A stretch of 64,000 bases of DNA from positions 1-64,000 of the forward strand of contig NZ_BBBX01000018.1 of the NCBI RefSeq assembly GCF_001311785.1, given 5' to 3'. The translations under genes were made by a program, and so were the position numbers. Under the pieces are notes generated by a model. It worked only from the letters and a program-made list of their open reading frames with translations. It was not told the DNA's origin and ran no database searches. Source of the stretch: Lacticaseibacillus saniviri JCM 17471 = DSM 24301 (GTDB lineage Bacteria; Bacillota; Bacilli; Lactobacillales; Lactobacillaceae). Below, one piece after another: positions 21,310-31,948 of this stretch (positions are counted from its first letter, which is position 1; every line of letters begins with the position of its first letter).

Positions 21310-23781
21310 TCAGTTAGTTGTTTCTTTGATGTCATCCTTAGTCAAATACACATCGCGTGGTTTTGAACCATTGGCTGGTGAGATGAAATGCCGCATCTCG
21401 AGATCATCGATAATGTTTGCTGCCCGATTATAACCAATCGAGAATGCGCGTTGCAATTTCGAGGTTGAGATGGTCTTTTCATCCGCCAGATAAGTCAAAA
21501 TTTGTGGAAACAGTTCATCTTGCGATTCCGCTTCCGCCGCTTTTTTGACCAGTTTGTCCGGCTGGAATAGATAGTGCACTTGGCGCTCGTGTTTGACAAA
21601 GTCGACCACTTGATTGACTTCGGTATCCACAAACGTGCCTTGCAAGCGAATCGGCTGACTCGCCCCACTACCCAAGTAAAGCATGTCCCCACGGCCCAAT
21701 AAGCTTTCCGCGCCATTTTGATCGATAATGGTTCGCGAGTCGACTTGACTGGCAACCATAAAGGCCAAACGCGTTGGAATATTATTCTTAATCGTACCTG
21801 TGATCACGTCCACACTTGGCCGCTGTGTGGCAACAATCAAGTGAATCCCAGCAGCCCGCGCCTTTTGCGTAATGCGCGCAATATGGTCTTGAACTTCACT
21901 CGCCGCTACCATCATCAAGTCAGCTAATTCGTCGATGATGATCACAATGTATGGCAGCACTTGGGCGTAATCGCAGTGATCGCGCGCCTTTTGATTGTAT
22001 TGCGCGAGGTTGCGCACTTGGGCAGAAGCCAAACGCTCGTAGCGGTTCTCCATCTCATCGACTGCCCACTTCAATGCGGCCGCTGCGGCTTTGGCATCAG
22101 AGATGACTGGTGATACCAGATGTGGTAAGTCATTGTAAGGCGCAAGTTCAACGGCCTTTGGATCAATGAGCATCAAGCGCACATCTTGTGGCGTCGATTT
22201 GTAAATCAGTGACATCAACAGACTGTTGATGAAAACAGACTTCCCAGACCCTGTTGCCCCAGCAATCAAGCCGTGTGGCATCTTGCCAAGGTCGGTCACG
22301 ATTGGCTGGCCGAACAGATCGACCCCGAGCGCAATGGTCAGTGGTGATTTGGCCTCTTGGAAGGCCGGTGAATCCAGCACTTCGCGCAACATAACAGGCC
22401 GCGGTTTGAGATTAGGAATTTCAATCCCTACCGTGCGCTTCCCAGGAATAGGGGCTTCAATCCGAATGTCCTTGGCCGCTAATGCCAGTTTCAAATCATC
22501 ATTCAAATTCGTAATCTTGTTGACCTTGACACCACTCGCCAACGAGACTTGGAATTGGGTCACAGTTGGGCCAACAGTGTGCGCCACGACCTCAGCGTCC
22601 ACGTGGAAAGCCTTCAATGTCTCATTCAAGACATCCGCTTGATCCTCAACCCAGCTTTCCAATTCCGATTCATCGGGAACCACGGGATCGGCTAACAGCG
22701 ACAGTGGCGGAAATTCATAAGTCTTTGTTGCGACTTCTGGTGTCTCTTCGTTAAATGCCAGTGGACTCGTGTCTTCTTTGGCTTCAACAACGGTGACTGG
22801 TGCCTGCACAATTGGCTTGGGTGCCGCTGAATCATCGTTGTCACTCACTGGTTGTGCATCTGCAGCGACTGGTTCAGTGGTGGGTGCCTCGGAAGTATTG
22901 CTGACAATTGCAGCTGGTGCTTCAGTGTCAGAAATTGTAACGGGTGCGGCACTTGTTGGCGTCGCGACTTGTCTGTGCTGATACCGCCAGAGTGCTTGCT
23001 GGATATCGACAGGTGATGGCAAGAAAATCTGCTTGGGACTCGCAACAATAGTCACGGTTTCCGCAGGTTCTTCAATCACCGTTTGCGGTTCTTCCTCGGC
23101 GGGCGTGGTTGCGGCCGAGACTGCGACTGCCGCCGTATCATCGCCGGTAGCTTGGTCGGTCATTTCTGCTTCATCGGCTGTTGCCAACTCATCCAGTGCT
23201 GTCATCGGTTCATCGCTCTCAATGACGGGCGTTGTTTCATCCACGATTTCATCAGTCGCGGCGGTTGTTTCAGGTTCAGCGGATGAAGTGTCCTCAATCG
23301 TTGGCGCTGTGGCCGTATCGACTTCGTCTTGAGTGTCATCGTCCTGTGGCTCAGGTTCAACATCCGAATCGCTGGCAACCTCATCACTCATCTCAAGCGA
23401 GTCCGCTTGCGGCGTTTCCTCAATCTGGTTTGATTCAGATTCGGTCATATCTGGTGTGACAGCCGATTCGGTGGCACTAATCGCCGTTTCTTCGGCAATC
23501 AGTTCATCATCCACATCGGGGCCCAACAGGTAAACCATTTCATCTAAACGCCGTAACTGGCGCATTATTTTTAAGTAATCGATTTGCTTAACGGGCTGAT
23601 CGCGTTTCACCACACTATTGGGTGTTTTAAATTGTGCGAGTGGATCAGTCGATTTGTATTGTTCAGTGTCAGGAGCCGGCTTGGATTTGATTGGTTTGCT
23701 CGGCTGCTGCTTTGGCACAACGGGTGGCGTTTCCTTTGCGTGACGCCCCCTCAAGAAAGCGGGGCCATCATAATGATCCAT
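21310..23781 (-). CDS. sftA: Cytosolic DNA translocase SftA (FtsK/SpoIIIE family)
   Basis: DNA pump that clears chromosome DNA from the closing septum. The 823-aa product has no membrane segments, unlike FtsK/SpoIIIE, and neighbours murC, as B. subtilis SftA (YtpT) does. Residues about 85-380 form a long acidic, Thr/Ala/Glu/Pro-rich and probably disordered linker. The motor follows with Walker [12 protein letters not shown] and Walker [12 protein letters not shown], and the C-terminus has the gamma winged helix ([24 protein letters not shown]). The ATG at 23779-23781 follows AGGAAGATCGAC. Intact despite its length. Confidence 0.95.
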   Translation of the reverse strand: MDHYDGPAFLRGRHAKETPPVVPKQQPSKPIKSKPAPDTEQYKSTDPLAQFKTPNSVVKRDQPVKQIDYLKIMRQLRRLDEMVYLLGPDVDDELIAEETAISATESAVTPDMTESESNQIEETPQADSLEMSDEVASDSDVEPEPQDDDTQDEVDTATAPTIEDTSSAEPETTAATDEIVDETTPVIESDEPMTALDELATADEAEMTDQATGDDTAAVAVSAATTPAEEEPQTVIEEPAETVTIVASPKQIFLPSPVDIQQALWRYQHRQVATPTSAAPVTISDTEAPAAIVSNTSEAPTTEPVAADAQPVSDNDDSAAPKPIVQAPVTVVEAKEDTSPLAFNEETPEVATKTYEFPPLSLLADPVVPDESELESWVEDQADVLNETLKAFHVDAEVVAHTVGPTVTQFQVSLASGVKVNKITNLNDDLKLALAAKDIRIEAPIPGKRTVGIEIPNLKPRPVMLREVLDSPAFQEAKSPLTIALGVDLFGQPIVTDLGKMPHGLIAGATGSGKSVFINSLLMSLIYKSTPQDVRLMLIDPKAVELAPYNDLPHLVSPVISDAKAAAAALKWAVDEMENRYERLASAQVRNLAQYNQKARDHCDYAQVLPYIVIIIDELADLMMVAASEVQDHIARITQKARAAGIHLIVATQRPSVDVITGTIKNNIPTRLAFMVASQVDSRTIIDQNGAESLLGRGDMLYLGSGASQPIRLQGTFVDTEVNQVVDFVKHERQVHYLFQPDKLVKKAAEAESQDELFPQILTYLADEKTISTSKLQRAFSIGYNRAANIIDDLEMRHFISPANGSKPRDVYLTKDDIKETTN

Positions 23782-23919
23782 GTCGATCTTCCTTTCTTCG
23801 TGAAACAAGCCACAAAATAATATTAACGCTTTTCATTTTAGCATAGATTAACTGTATCCGGTGGCGTTGTAAGGAAATCTTGAATCAAATTTAGTGGGGA
23901 TTTGCCGAATAGAACGCAC

Positions 23920-23966
23920 AAAAAAGATTGTGACAAAACACAAGTGGTTTTGTCGCAATCTTTTTT
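23920..23966 (-). terminator. Terminator of ytpR
   Basis: AAAAAAGATTGTGACAAAAC pairs with GTTTTGTCGCAATCTTTTTT around ACAAGTG, seven bases past the ytpR stop. It is a member of the recurrent TTGTGACAAA hairpin group. Confidence 0.9.
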
Positions 23967-23972
23967 GACGCT

Positions 23973-24612
23973 CTACGCTTCTTGGGCAGCGACGACAGCT
24001 TCACCCTTGGCGAAATCAAATGGTTCGCCAGGCTTGAATGTGTCGGGCATCAGTAAAATACCTCGCCGTTGTGGTGCACCCTTCAGCTGTAATTCACGGG
24101 CACTGGCCATCATGCCACTGGATGGCACACCCCGGAGCGCCTGGCCAGATGATTTTACCATCTGGCATCATGGCGCCTGGTAAGGCGACCACTACAGTCT
24201 GTCCCAAATCAGCGTTTGGCGCACCGACCACGATCTGCAGGGTTTCACTACCGACATCGACTTTCGCCACATGAAGGTGATCAGAATCTGGATGGGCATC
24301 AAAGCTAACAATCTTACCAATCACAAATTTTGGCGTATCGTCCACTGTCATTTGACCAGGTAAGCCCGCCTCTTCAATCGCGTGATTCAAAGTGGCCACT
24401 TGATTAGCATTCAGTTGAATGCCACCGCTGACATTGAGGTCGCCCAACCACTGAGAAACACGAAAGAAGTTGTACCCGATCACTTGATCATCACCGTTGA
24501 TAATGGCGGTGATATCGCCACTCTGTTGAGCGGTTTGGTCTGGGGTATCTTGGGCCATCACTGCGATTAACGTGTCATCGAGTGCTGTATTGTTATAACT
24601 GGTAATTAGCAT
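23973..24612 (-). CDS. ytpR: tRNA-binding-domain protein YtpR (frameshifted)
   Basis: Protein with an N-terminal DUF4479-like part (MLITSYNN...) and a C-terminal OB-fold tRNA-binding domain of the PheT/Arc1p type (VIGKIVSFDAHPDSDHLHVAKVDVG, then IVVGAPNADLGQTVVVALPGA). The frame breaks at about 24130-24145, after which GVPSSGMMASARELQL continues the domain to a stop at 23973, about 212 aa. The start follows TTGGAGG. Paired with ytpP upstream as in B. subtilis. Molecular role is unknown. Confidence 0.87.
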
Positions 24613-24639
24613 AGTTGCCTCCAAATTCAGTAATTAATA

Positions 24640-24956
24640 TTAAGCTGGTAATTGATTCATAAAGGCCTCGACTTCAGCCTTGGTCTTGCGATCCTTGTTG
24701 ACAAACCGGCCGATTTCCTTGCCATCATCGAATGCGATGAAGCTAGGAATGCCGAACACAGCCATGTCCTGCGCAACTTCGATGTTGTCATCACGGTCAA
24801 CTGAAACGAATTCGTAATCCTTGTATTCCGCTTCAATCTCAGGCATTACCGGCTTAATAAACCGGCAATCGCTGCACCAGTCGGCTGAGAAGAACAGGAC
24901 TTTTTACCTGACTTTGCTGCGTCCAAAATTTCTTGATCCGTCTTATATTGTTTCAT
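24640..24956 (-). CDS. ytpP: Thioredoxin-like protein YtpP (frameshifted)
   Basis: A 105-aa thioredoxin-fold protein after adding one base at T5 24901-24905. The redox site is WCSDC in VLFFSADWCSDCRFIKP, followed by the cis-Pro loop GIPSFIAFDDG. The Asp in the active-site dipeptide resembles Bacillus YtpP rather than classical TrxA (CGPC). Begins MKQYKTDQEILDAA after AAGGAATGTAATC. Likely cotranscribed with ytpR (27-base gap). Probable role in thiol redox balance. Confidence 0.87.
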
Positions 24957-25002
24957 GATTACATTCCTTTCCATTGCGCGACTTATCTTCTATCTAAAAG
25001 TA

Positions 25003-25054
25003 AGTATATCATGATTTTAAATCCTGGCAATGCCGGCATCAAAAAGGGTATACT
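25003..25054. promoter_or_regulatory. Divergent promoters of ytpP and the DUF4651-like gene
   Basis: Minus strand: TTGCCA (25025-25030), 16 bases, TATACT (25003-25008), leading to ytpP. Plus strand: TGGCAA at the same 25025-25030, 18 bases, TATACT (25049-25054), leading to the gene at 25105. The two promoters appear to share one -35 hexamer; the minus one is closer to consensus. Confidence 0.55.
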
Positions 25055-25104
25055 AGCAGTAACAAACGCACTGGCAAAAAGCCAGTCAGTCAGGAGTCTT
25101 AAAC

Positions 25105-25413
25105 ATGAAAAAATCTGTTGTTGCTACAAGTTTGATTGCCATCGGGGCACTGGGTGTCGCAGCCTATCAAAGCATCCGCCACTATCAGCACTACACAATC
25201 CCCCAACGCTTGCTCGCACAAATGAAGGCACAAGCGCTCGTCAGCGGCCCCATCACAGGCGCTTGGATTGAAATGGATCCCAAACCCTTTGGCGATGGTG
25301 ACACCCTCGCCTATTACGGCGGCATCACGCGGGTTACTGACGACGGTTTAGTGCAAACCGAGTACGCCTACGATGCAGACGGACAGTTGTTATCTGCGAA
25401 GACTATCGCTTAA
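25105..25413 (+). CDS. Small membrane-anchored DUF4651-like protein
   Basis: A 102-aa protein with an N-terminal hydrophobic anchor or signal sequence ([21 protein letters not shown]) and a small extracellular part containing [11 protein letters not shown] and YYGGITR. The pattern and the position between ytpP and trmB fit the DUF4651 family of Firmicutes; function unknown. RBS is CAGGAG. Its last 11 bases overlap the end of convergent trmB. Confidence 0.75.
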   Translation: MKKSVVATSLIAIGALGVAAYQSIRHYQHYTIPQRLLAQMKAQALVSGPITGAWIEMDPKPFGDGDTLAYYGGITRVTDDGLVQTEYAYDADGQLLSAKTIA

Positions 25414-26047
25414 AGTGGGCCACTAGTTCGTAGATCCGGCCACCCTTTGAGGCGAATTTCTGTTCATATTCGGTCTCAATATTGTCTGTGACCCGCGCGT
25501 CTTTGTGCAGGTCTAAGGCAACGAAGTCAAACGCCATGCCATAGTTATTCATGCTGACAAGCGAAAATTCAAACAACCCTTGATTATCGGTTTTGAATTG
25601 GAGTTCACCATCAGGATCGAGAATGGCTTCGTATTGGGCCAAGAAATCCCGATAGGTGAGTCGGCGCTTTTCATGCCGCGTCTTAGGCCATGGATCAGAA
25701 AAGTTCAAATACAGCGCCGCGATTTCTGCGGGTGCAAAATATTCGGTGAGGTTCGCGCCATCACCCAAAATTAATTGCAGGTTGGGCAACTTGAGCTCAA
25801 GCTGCTTTTTTAGAATGATGCCGATTGCTGCTTCCTGTAATTCCAGGGCGATAAAATTACGTTCAGGGTAAGCCTTAGCCATCTCAATGATGAACTGACC
25901 CTTACCTGAACCGACTTCCAGTGACAGTGGCTGCGACTTCTCGAACCGGTCTTGCCACTTTCCCTGCATATCCGTCGGGGTTACCATGATGTACTCAGGA
26001 TTAGCATTGATCAGTGGCTTTGCCCAAGGTTTGTTTCGTAATCGCAT
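25403..26047 (-). CDS. trmB: tRNA (guanine-N7-)-methyltransferase
   Basis: Makes m7G46 in tRNAs using S-adenosylmethionine. The 214-aa product has the SAM motif [15 protein letters not shown] and the family signature [21 protein letters not shown]. Starts [19 protein letters not shown], the family start. Intact, upstream of nothing on its strand, and downstream of the ytmP-like gene by 27 bases, as in Bacillus (ytmP-trmB). Confidence 0.96.
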   Translation of the reverse strand: MRLRNKPWAKPLINANPEYIMVTPTDMQGKWQDRFEKSQPLSLEVGSGKGQFIIEMAKAYPERNFIALELQEAAIGIILKKQLELKLPNLQLILGDGANLTEYFAPAEIAALYLNFSDPWPKTRHEKRRLTYRDFLAQYEAILDPDGELQFKTDNQGLFEFSLVSMNNYGMAFDFVALDLHKDARVTDNIETEYEQKFASKGGRIYELVAHFKR

Positions 26048-26074
26048 TGTTTTCCTCCATAAAATCGGCCGAAG

Positions 26075-26853
26075 CTAAGCCTCAGCCGCATTTGCCAATA
26101 ACGCTTCTAGCCGGGCAACGGTATGTTGCACGGCGTCTTGGCGTTGTTCCAAATAAAATTGATTGATTTCATTAACTAAGTGATACACCCCGTACCAACT
26201 GATACGGCGTTCAAGTGCTGGTGTGAGCGCGGCGCCATACGTGTGCAGCCAGTGCTCCCAGCGCGGCCGAGCCACATAATTGACCAAAATAAAGCTCAAG
26301 TCGTAGGCACATCGCTCAAAACAGCCTGATCCCAATCGACCAGATAGAGTTGCTTTTGATTTGAGATGAGCCAGTTTTTGTGGGACAAATCACCGTGACA
26401 AACGCGATAGGCGCGTGGTGCTTCTGGCAGCTGCTGCAAGAAGCTTAATCCGCGTTGCACAACGGGCATCTGTTTGACAGCGGTATCTAGCGCGAGCCGA
26501 TTGAGAAATGTTTTGGGTTCCTCTGGGGCCCCGCCCATGCGAGTCAGCATCTTCTTGAGTAGATCCGAATTGTGCACCCGCCCCAACAATCGTGCCACTT
26601 GGCGATTATCCATCTCGAAGCGTTTCAGTGTGCGCCCATCCAGCCACTCTTGGGCCGTGAGCACATCGCCGGTGACAATCCGCTTCGTCCAGATTAATTT
26701 CGGTGTCACGTGCTCAACGGATAAGGCCGCTAGAAATGGCGATGCGTTGCGCTTCAAAAAATACTTTTCATTGGCATGAATCCCTATGAAAGCTGTACCG
26801 GTCGTGCCCCCAGCGGGTTTTATCGACCAGCTCGCATCTAAATCAAAATCCAT
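26075..26853 (-). CDS. ytmP: Aminoglycoside/choline kinase-like phosphotransferase, YtmP-like (frameshifted)
   Basis: About 259 aa after adding a G at about 26307 (AVLSDVAYDLSFILVNY). Kinase-fold motifs: N-lobe GGTTGTAFIGIHANEKYFLKR, catalytic CHGDLSHKNWL and metal-binding LVDWDQA. The Asp and Asn expected in HGDLxxxN are present. The substrate is unknown; neighbourhood with trmB is conserved. The start ATG 26851-26853 has only a weak GGGG ribosome site. Confidence 0.85.
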
Positions 26854-26938
26854 CGACAAAAACCCCTTTGAGCAAAACGCAACCAATCTCGATCATATCG
26901 ATAGGCGTTGTAGCAGATTCTTTTCGCTGGCCGGTCGC

Positions 26939-28143
26939 TTAATCAAACCGGCGCAGTCGAAACGGCACATACCAGTATGCCATGCCAGCCGTAATCAGTA
27001 AACCACCAATTAAAATTGCGCCACTATTCATCAATTGCCACTGAATGAGCGAGATCAACGTCAGCACAACCACTTGGGCACTCAGCAGCACGAGAACCAA
27101 GCGCGAGAACGCCTGCTGCTTTTGTCCCTGTGGCAATGGATAGAGATGCACGAAGACCACTTCATCGTATTGTTGATAGAACGGAATCAGTTGGAAACCG
27201 ACCAGATAAACAAACAAAACGGCCAGTAAGGCACTCAACCACCACTGATTGACAAACAGTAGTAAGACCCCGGCGATCAAGGTAAGTCGAACAAACAGGC
27301 CACTGAATTCCGTTCCCCGCAAGAAACCGCGCAAATACAGGTAACGCCAAGTGTTCTTTTGCTTCTTTGGAACCAAGGCCAACAGGAAATCCAGATACCG
27401 CCGACGCTTAACGCCGCCGTTCATCCCAGGTACATCCGTGAACAGATTATAGAAGCGATAGATCACACTCATCCGATCCTGCTCGCGCTGAATCATGACA
27501 TCATAATCCAACTGTTGCTTAGGCAACCAACTACCGACTTGCCAACGAAAGCCCAGATCGGCGACCAGCGCAATCGTCATGCTGACGGCAGGATGAAGCC
27601 AAAAACCAAGCAGTAACGCGACCAGTGTTAATAAGAACACATAGCTGCGCCGCATATAGGTTTTTTACCCTCGTAGCGGTCCGTGAGTTGGAACCACATG
27701 TCGAGATCTTTCATTGCCATTAATGTCACTAACAGCGTGAGTACCCCGCTGACATCACTGAAGCCCAGTTTCTGTAGCAGTGGCCAACTGGCACCACCTA
27801 ATAGTAACAAGAAGACTTCAGGCAATAATAAACTGTAACGGCGTGCCTTTAGGAGATACTTCCCAAAAGCGGATGCTTGCGGTAATAAGAACACCGCATC
27901 CGCCGGTTCGACCAGTGTGGCGAGTCGTCCCACTGGCACAGCGAGACTCAATAGTAGCGCCAAACCCGGTCCCAACCATATTGGTACCTGGGTCAAATTT
28001 TTAACAAATTGGCTGTAAGCGTACAGGGCAGCCCCCAGCATCACGATCAAGACCAACACGAAATGATCATTGAAGACCAATCGCAGATACTTGAACTGTT
28101 GTTGCTGGTGAGCCTTCACCCGCGTTTTCCATAGTTCAAGCAT
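26939..28143 (-). CDS. ecsB: ABC transporter membrane subunit EcsB (frameshifted)
   Basis: About 401-aa integral membrane protein; adding one base to T6 at 27661-27666 restores EGKKTYMRRSYVFLL. Nine or ten hydrophobic segments are visible. In B. subtilis EcsAB is needed for protein secretion and RasP-dependent intramembrane proteolysis; in other Firmicutes it has been linked to pheromone peptide export. It starts two bases after the ecsA stop, so the two are translationally coupled. Confidence 0.9.
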
Positions 28144-28144
28144 G

Positions 28145-28867
28145 TTATCCCTCTTTCGTCATTGCTAGATAAATATCATCCAGATTGGCTTCACTCATGC
28201 CAAACTGTTGTTTCAACTCGGCCAGACTGCCATTGGCGCGCACGGTCCCATTATTGAGTAAGACAAACTGGTCCGCATATTGTTGCGCCGTCGCCAGAAT
28301 ATGTGTCGACATCAAAATGCTGGCACCGGCGTCACGCTTGCGCTGTACAATATCCAACAAATCGTGAATCCCGAGCGGATCTAGGCCTGTGAAAGGTTCA
28401 TCGATAATGAACAAATCAGCATTAGTCATGAATGCTGTCACAATCATAACCTTTTGCTTCATCCCTTTAGAGAAGTTATCCGGGAACCAATCCAGCTTGT
28501 TGTCCAAGCGGAAGGTCTTTAACATCTCATTAGCTGTCGCCCACGCCGTCTTTTTATCTAATTGATAGGCCATAATGGTCAAATCAATGTGTTCTTTCAG
28601 TGTTAGTTCAGGATATAGCACTGGTGTTTCGGGCACATAAGCGAGTTGCTGCCGGTATTCGTTGCTCCCTAAAGGCGCATCGTTTAGACTCACCGTCCCC
28701 GCTTGTGGCTTCAATAACCCGATCAGGTGCTTAATGGTAGTGGATTTACCGGCCCCATTCAGTCCGATTAATCCCACAACTTGGCCTGCCGGTACTTCAA
28801 AACTCAAATCCTTGATCACGGGAACTTGTCCATAGCCCCCGGTTAAATGTTCAACTTTTAAGCTCAT
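28145..28867 (-). CDS. ecsA: ABC transporter ATPase EcsA
   Basis: 240-aa ATP-binding subunit with Walker A GLNGAGKSTTIKHL, signature-like NFSKGMKQKVMI and Walker B LFIIDEPFTGLDP, switch His in MSTHILATA. Partner of EcsB. Divergent from hit, the conserved Bacillus arrangement. Intact; RBS GGAAGATC. Confidence 0.96.
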   Translation of the reverse strand: MSLKVEHLTGGYGQVPVIKDLSFEVPAGQVVGLIGLNGAGKSTTIKHLIGLLKPQAGTVSLNDAPLGSNEYRQQLAYVPETPVLYPELTLKEHIDLTIMAYQLDKKTAWATANEMLKTFRLDNKLDWFPDNFSKGMKQKVMIVTAFMTNADLFIIDEPFTGLDPLGIHDLLDIVQRKRDAGASILMSTHILATAQQYADQFVLLNNGTVRANGSLAELKQQFGMSEANLDDIYLAMTKEG

Positions 28868-28952
28868 ACCGATCTTCCTAACATTCTGTTTTTCATGCTT
28901 CTCTATGATAGCATGGAAGCTAGCAATGACTAAATGAAAAGAGGAATTTTCT

Positions 28953-29384
28953 ATGAATGATTGTATCTTCTGTCAAATTGTTGCCAACAAAATCCCAAAC
29001 GTCACCGTTTATGAAGACGATGTCGTCAAGGCGTTCCTGGATATCACACAAGTGACACCAGGCCATACGCTAGTCGTCCCTAAGCGCCATGTTCCCGATA
29101 TTTTTGCTTACGACACCGAGCTTGCGAGTGCAGTATTTGAACGTATTCCAATGATTGCCACGGCGATTAAGAATAGCAATCCCGACATCAAGGGCATGAA
29201 CATCATGAACAACAATGGTGAAGTGGCTTACCAAAGTGTCTTCCACTCACATATTCATCTCCTGCCCCGTTATGATGACGCCGATGATTTTTCAATTCAC
29301 TTCGGCGATCACAGTGCGGACTATGACACCGCCAAGCTCGAAGCCGTTGCCGAAACCATTCGGCATCAACTGGAGGTGCAATAA
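28953..29384 (+). CDS. hit: HIT family nucleotide-binding protein
   Basis: 143-aa histidine-triad hydrolase. Residues CIFCQIVANKIPNVTVYEDD open the protein and the triad is HSHIHLLPR. HIT proteins cleave nucleoside phosphoramidates or related nucleotides. Clear AGAGGAA ribosome site. Its stop overlaps the start of the next gene (TAATG). Confidence 0.96.
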   Translation: MNDCIFCQIVANKIPNVTVYEDDVVKAFLDITQVTPGHTLVVPKRHVPDIFAYDTELASAVFERIPMIATAIKNSNPDIKGMNIMNNNGEVAYQSVFHSHIHLLPRYDDADDFSIHFGDHSADYDTAKLEAVAETIRHQLEVQ

Positions 29385-29731
29385 TGGCCAAATTCTCAAC
29401 GGGATTACTGATCGGCGGTATCGCCGGCACGCTTTATGCGCTACTCACAAGCAAGAAAACTGGCCAACAACGCCAACGCGAAGTGGCCAACTACTTTACC
29501 GATTTGACTCAGGCAACCGGGGACGTTCAGGCCGCTGTCGGTGAATTTGCGCAGGCCATGAACAATCTCAAACAAGAAATGAACCAAACGCTCCAACCCG
29601 CAATCAAGGACATCACTGCCTCTGTTGAGGAAGCCGAATTTGAAATGAGTCCCCGCGTTGATGCGATTAACAAGCGGGTCGAGGTCATCAATGACGCAGT
29701 TAATTCGATAACGCCAGATGATACAAAATAG
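29384..29731 (+). CDS. YtxH/YhaH-like membrane-associated protein
   Basis: 115 aa. One N-terminal hydrophobic segment (LLIGGIAGTLYALLTS) is followed by a charged, helical, probably coiled region. This is the YtxH (COG4980) pattern; B. subtilis has yhaH at the same place beside hit and prsA. Function is unknown, and a general stress or envelope role is possible. Confidence 0.85.
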   Translation: MAKFSTGLLIGGIAGTLYALLTSKKTGQQRQREVANYFTDLTQATGDVQAAVGEFAQAMNNLKQEMNQTLQPAIKDITASVEEAEFEMSPRVDAINKRVEVINDAVNSITPDDTK

Positions 29732-29844
29732 TGTTGAATTCATGAAGCTTTTATGAAGTCTGCACATGTTTCAGTAAAATATGGTATATTAATAGTCGTG
29801 CTTATTCAGTAACTAAATTTATTTAGATTAGGATGTGTTTATTC

Positions 29845-30741
29845 ATGAAGAAATGGCTCGTCGCTTTGACTGGCTTGGTTCTTGCATTAACCCTCGCTGG
29901 CTGTGCAAGTAATGGTGGTACTGTTGCAAGTTTAAAGGGTGCTAAGATCACTCAAGAGGACTACTACAAGGAATTGAAGAAGAGTGCTGCAGGTCAGGCT
30001 ACATTACGTAACATGATCGTTCAAAAGGCACTTGAAGAACAATATGGTAGCAAGGTTTCTTCTAAGGAAGTCACTAAGAGCTTCAACGATGTGAAGAAGC
30101 AGTACGGTTCTTCCTTCTCTCAAGTTCTTGCACAAAACAGCTTGACCGAATCAAGCTTTAAGGATCAAATCAAGACTTCTCTCCTCTCAGCTGCGGCTTT
30201 GAAGGATCAAAAGAAGGTTACCGATGCTGATCTCAAGAAGCAATTCAAGAGCTACGAACCAAAGATTACGGTTCAACACATCTTGGTTAAGACTGAAGCC
30301 GAAGCGAAGACAATCATTGCCGAATTAGACAAGGATAACTCCGAAAAGAACTTCACAGCACTTGCCAAGAAGAACTCTACCGATACTGGTACTAAGGACA
30401 ACGGCGGTAAGTTACCAGCCTTTGATAACACTGACACCAGCCTCGATAGCACCTTCAAGACGGCTGCATTCAAGTTGAAGCAAGGGACTTACACTAAGAC
30501 CCCTGTTAAGACTCAATATGGTTACCATGTCATTCGTTCTATCAAGAACCCTGGTAAGGGCACAATGAAGGAACACAAGGCAGAACTCACCAAGCAAATT
30601 TACACAACTTGGCAATCTGACCAAACCATCATGAATGGTGTGATCACAAAGGTTCTGAAGAAGGCTAATGTTTCTATCAAGGATAACGACTTGAAGAACG
30701 TGCTTTCTAGCTACTTAAGCAGCAGCTCAAGCAGCAAGTAA
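29845..30741 (+). CDS. prsA: Foldase lipoprotein PrsA
   Basis: Extracytoplasmic folding factor and peptidyl-prolyl isomerase anchored in the membrane. The lipoprotein signal ends at lipobox LAGC (MKKWLVALTGLVLALTLAGC). The parvulin domain is at about residues 130-230 (VQHILVKTEAEAK, DNGGKLPAF, GYHVIRSIKNPG). C-terminal Ser-rich tail. Total 298 aa, starting at ATG 29845. Codon use (GGT, AAG, AAC) suggests high expression. Helps secreted proteins such as PBPs mature. Confidence 0.97.
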   Translation: MKKWLVALTGLVLALTLAGCASNGGTVASLKGAKITQEDYYKELKKSAAGQATLRNMIVQKALEEQYGSKVSSKEVTKSFNDVKKQYGSSFSQVLAQNSLTESSFKDQIKTSLLSAAALKDQKKVTDADLKKQFKSYEPKITVQHILVKTEAEAKTIIAELDKDNSEKNFTALAKKNSTDTGTKDNGGKLPAFDNTDTSLDSTFKTAAFKLKQGTYTKTPVKTQYGYHVIRSIKNPGKGTMKEHKAELTKQIYTTWQSDQTIMNGVITKVLKKANVSIKDNDLKNVLSSYLSSSSSSK

Positions 30742-30751
30742 ACAAGCAATC

Positions 30752-30789
30752 AAAAACGGTCCACATCGCAATGATGTGAACCGTTTTTT
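30752..30789. terminator. Bidirectional terminator between prsA and yhaM
   Basis: AAAAACGGTCCACATC pairs with GATGTGAACCGTTTTTT around a short loop, ten bases after prsA and between convergent genes. Confidence 0.9.
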
Positions 30790-30835
30790 GTGCAAAAAGG
30801 TGAAGCCAGCCGGCCTCACCTTTTTCGTTGATGCA

Positions 30836-31807
30836 TTAATTAGTGCCAGGATCCGGATAGGTCTGGCCCTTGGTTGGGCGATAGAACCGGCGATTGTCCA
30901 TGCCGAATAATCGTTCCGTGAAGTCCCCTGGTTCCGCGTGTTGATACGCTGTGGTCAACATATTGATTGACGCGTCTAATTCATCCAAATCATGCAAAAT
31001 CTGTGCCTCGAGCAGCTGTGGCCGCACAGGAGAACCGTATTCCAGCAAACCGTGATGTGCGAGCACAACATGCCGTAGCATCAGCATGTCTTCCGCTTCG
31101 AGATTGATTTTGAGTTCCTTAGCCGCTTCGACAATTGCCTCATCCACCAACACGATGTGGCCGATGAGATTCCCAGCCAGCGTGTACTCCGTGGACACAG
31201 GCCCCGTCATTTCGATGGTTTTGCCCATGTCATGCAGAATAGCGCCCGCATATAACAGTGACTTGTTGACACTGCTGTATTGGTTCACAACGCTCTGCGC
31301 GAGCCGCAAAATACTGAGCGTGTGGAACGCTAAGCCACCAGCAAAAGCGTGGTGATTGGACTTTGCGGCAGGAAATTCATAAAACTCGGGATGGTCGTGC
31401 AATAATTTGCGCACGATCCGATTCCAGTTGGCATTGGTGATCTCAAAAACGAACTCATTGATTGCGTCGATGATCTCGCTTTCTGGTTCTGGTGCGCGTT
31501 GGAGAAACTGTTGTGGATCATTGCCCTCTTCTTGAGTCGCCAGGCGCATGCTGTGAATCTTAATCTGTGGCTTGTCTTGATAGAGCTCACGCTTACCGGA
31601 CAGCAAGACCACTTCTCCTGCCTTGTACTGCGCGATATCAGCTTCTGATGCGTCCCACAATTTGGCCGTAATCTGCCCTGATTGATCTTGGAACACCAGT
31701 GCGATGAATTTCTTACCGTTCTTTGCCACGCGGACATCTGCCGACTTGATCAGAACGGGAATCTTCAAATCCTCGCCATTCTGAAAATCAAATAACCGCT
31801 TTGCCAT
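30836..31807 (-). CDS. yhaM: 3'-5' exoribonuclease YhaM (OB-fold plus HD domain)
   Basis: About 323 aa. An N-terminal OB-fold (VLIKSADVRVAKNGKKFIAL) is followed by an HD phosphohydrolase domain with AILHDMGKTIEM and HHAFAGGLAFHT, giving the metal ligands. Trims short single-stranded RNA 3' ends. Start ATG 31805-31807 after AAGGTGA. Conserved neighbour of prsA and yheA. Confidence 0.94.
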   Translation of the reverse strand: MAKRLFDFQNGEDLKIPVLIKSADVRVAKNGKKFIALVFQDQSGQITAKLWDASEADIAQYKAGEVVLLSGKRELYQDKPQIKIHSMRLATQEEGNDPQQFLQRAPEPESEIIDAINEFVFEITNANWNRIVRKLLHDHPEFYEFPAAKSNHHAFAGGLAFHTLSILRLAQSVVNQYSSVNKSLLYAGAILHDMGKTIEMTGPVSTEYTLAGNLIGHIVLVDEAIVEAAKELKINLEAEDMLMLRHVVLAHHGLLEYGSPVRPQLLEAQILHDLDELDASINMLTTAYQHAEPGDFTERLFGMDNRRFYRPTKGQTYPDPGTN

Positions 31808-31893
31808 ATTCGTCACCTTTTCTATTCTATCTTATGCTGTTATTATCATACCGATTACGCGGCTAAATAGCAAAAATTGCCTGAATGAAACAC

Positions 31894-31935
31894 AAAAACG
31901 GCCGTGACAGACCGAAGTGGGCGTGTCACAGCCGC
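31894..31935 (-). terminator. Terminator of yheA
   Basis: CGGCTGTGACA and TGTCACGGCCG form a stem with a loop of about 14 bases and T5 on the minus strand, 14 bases past the yheA stop. Confidence 0.8.
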
Positions 31936-31948
31936 TTAAAGCCAAAGT

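Noticed and set aside
23033-23533. Long plus-strand open frames rich in Ser/Val
   Set aside because: They are antisense to the acidic linker of sftA; low-complexity coding sequence keeps the opposite strand open. No ribosome site.
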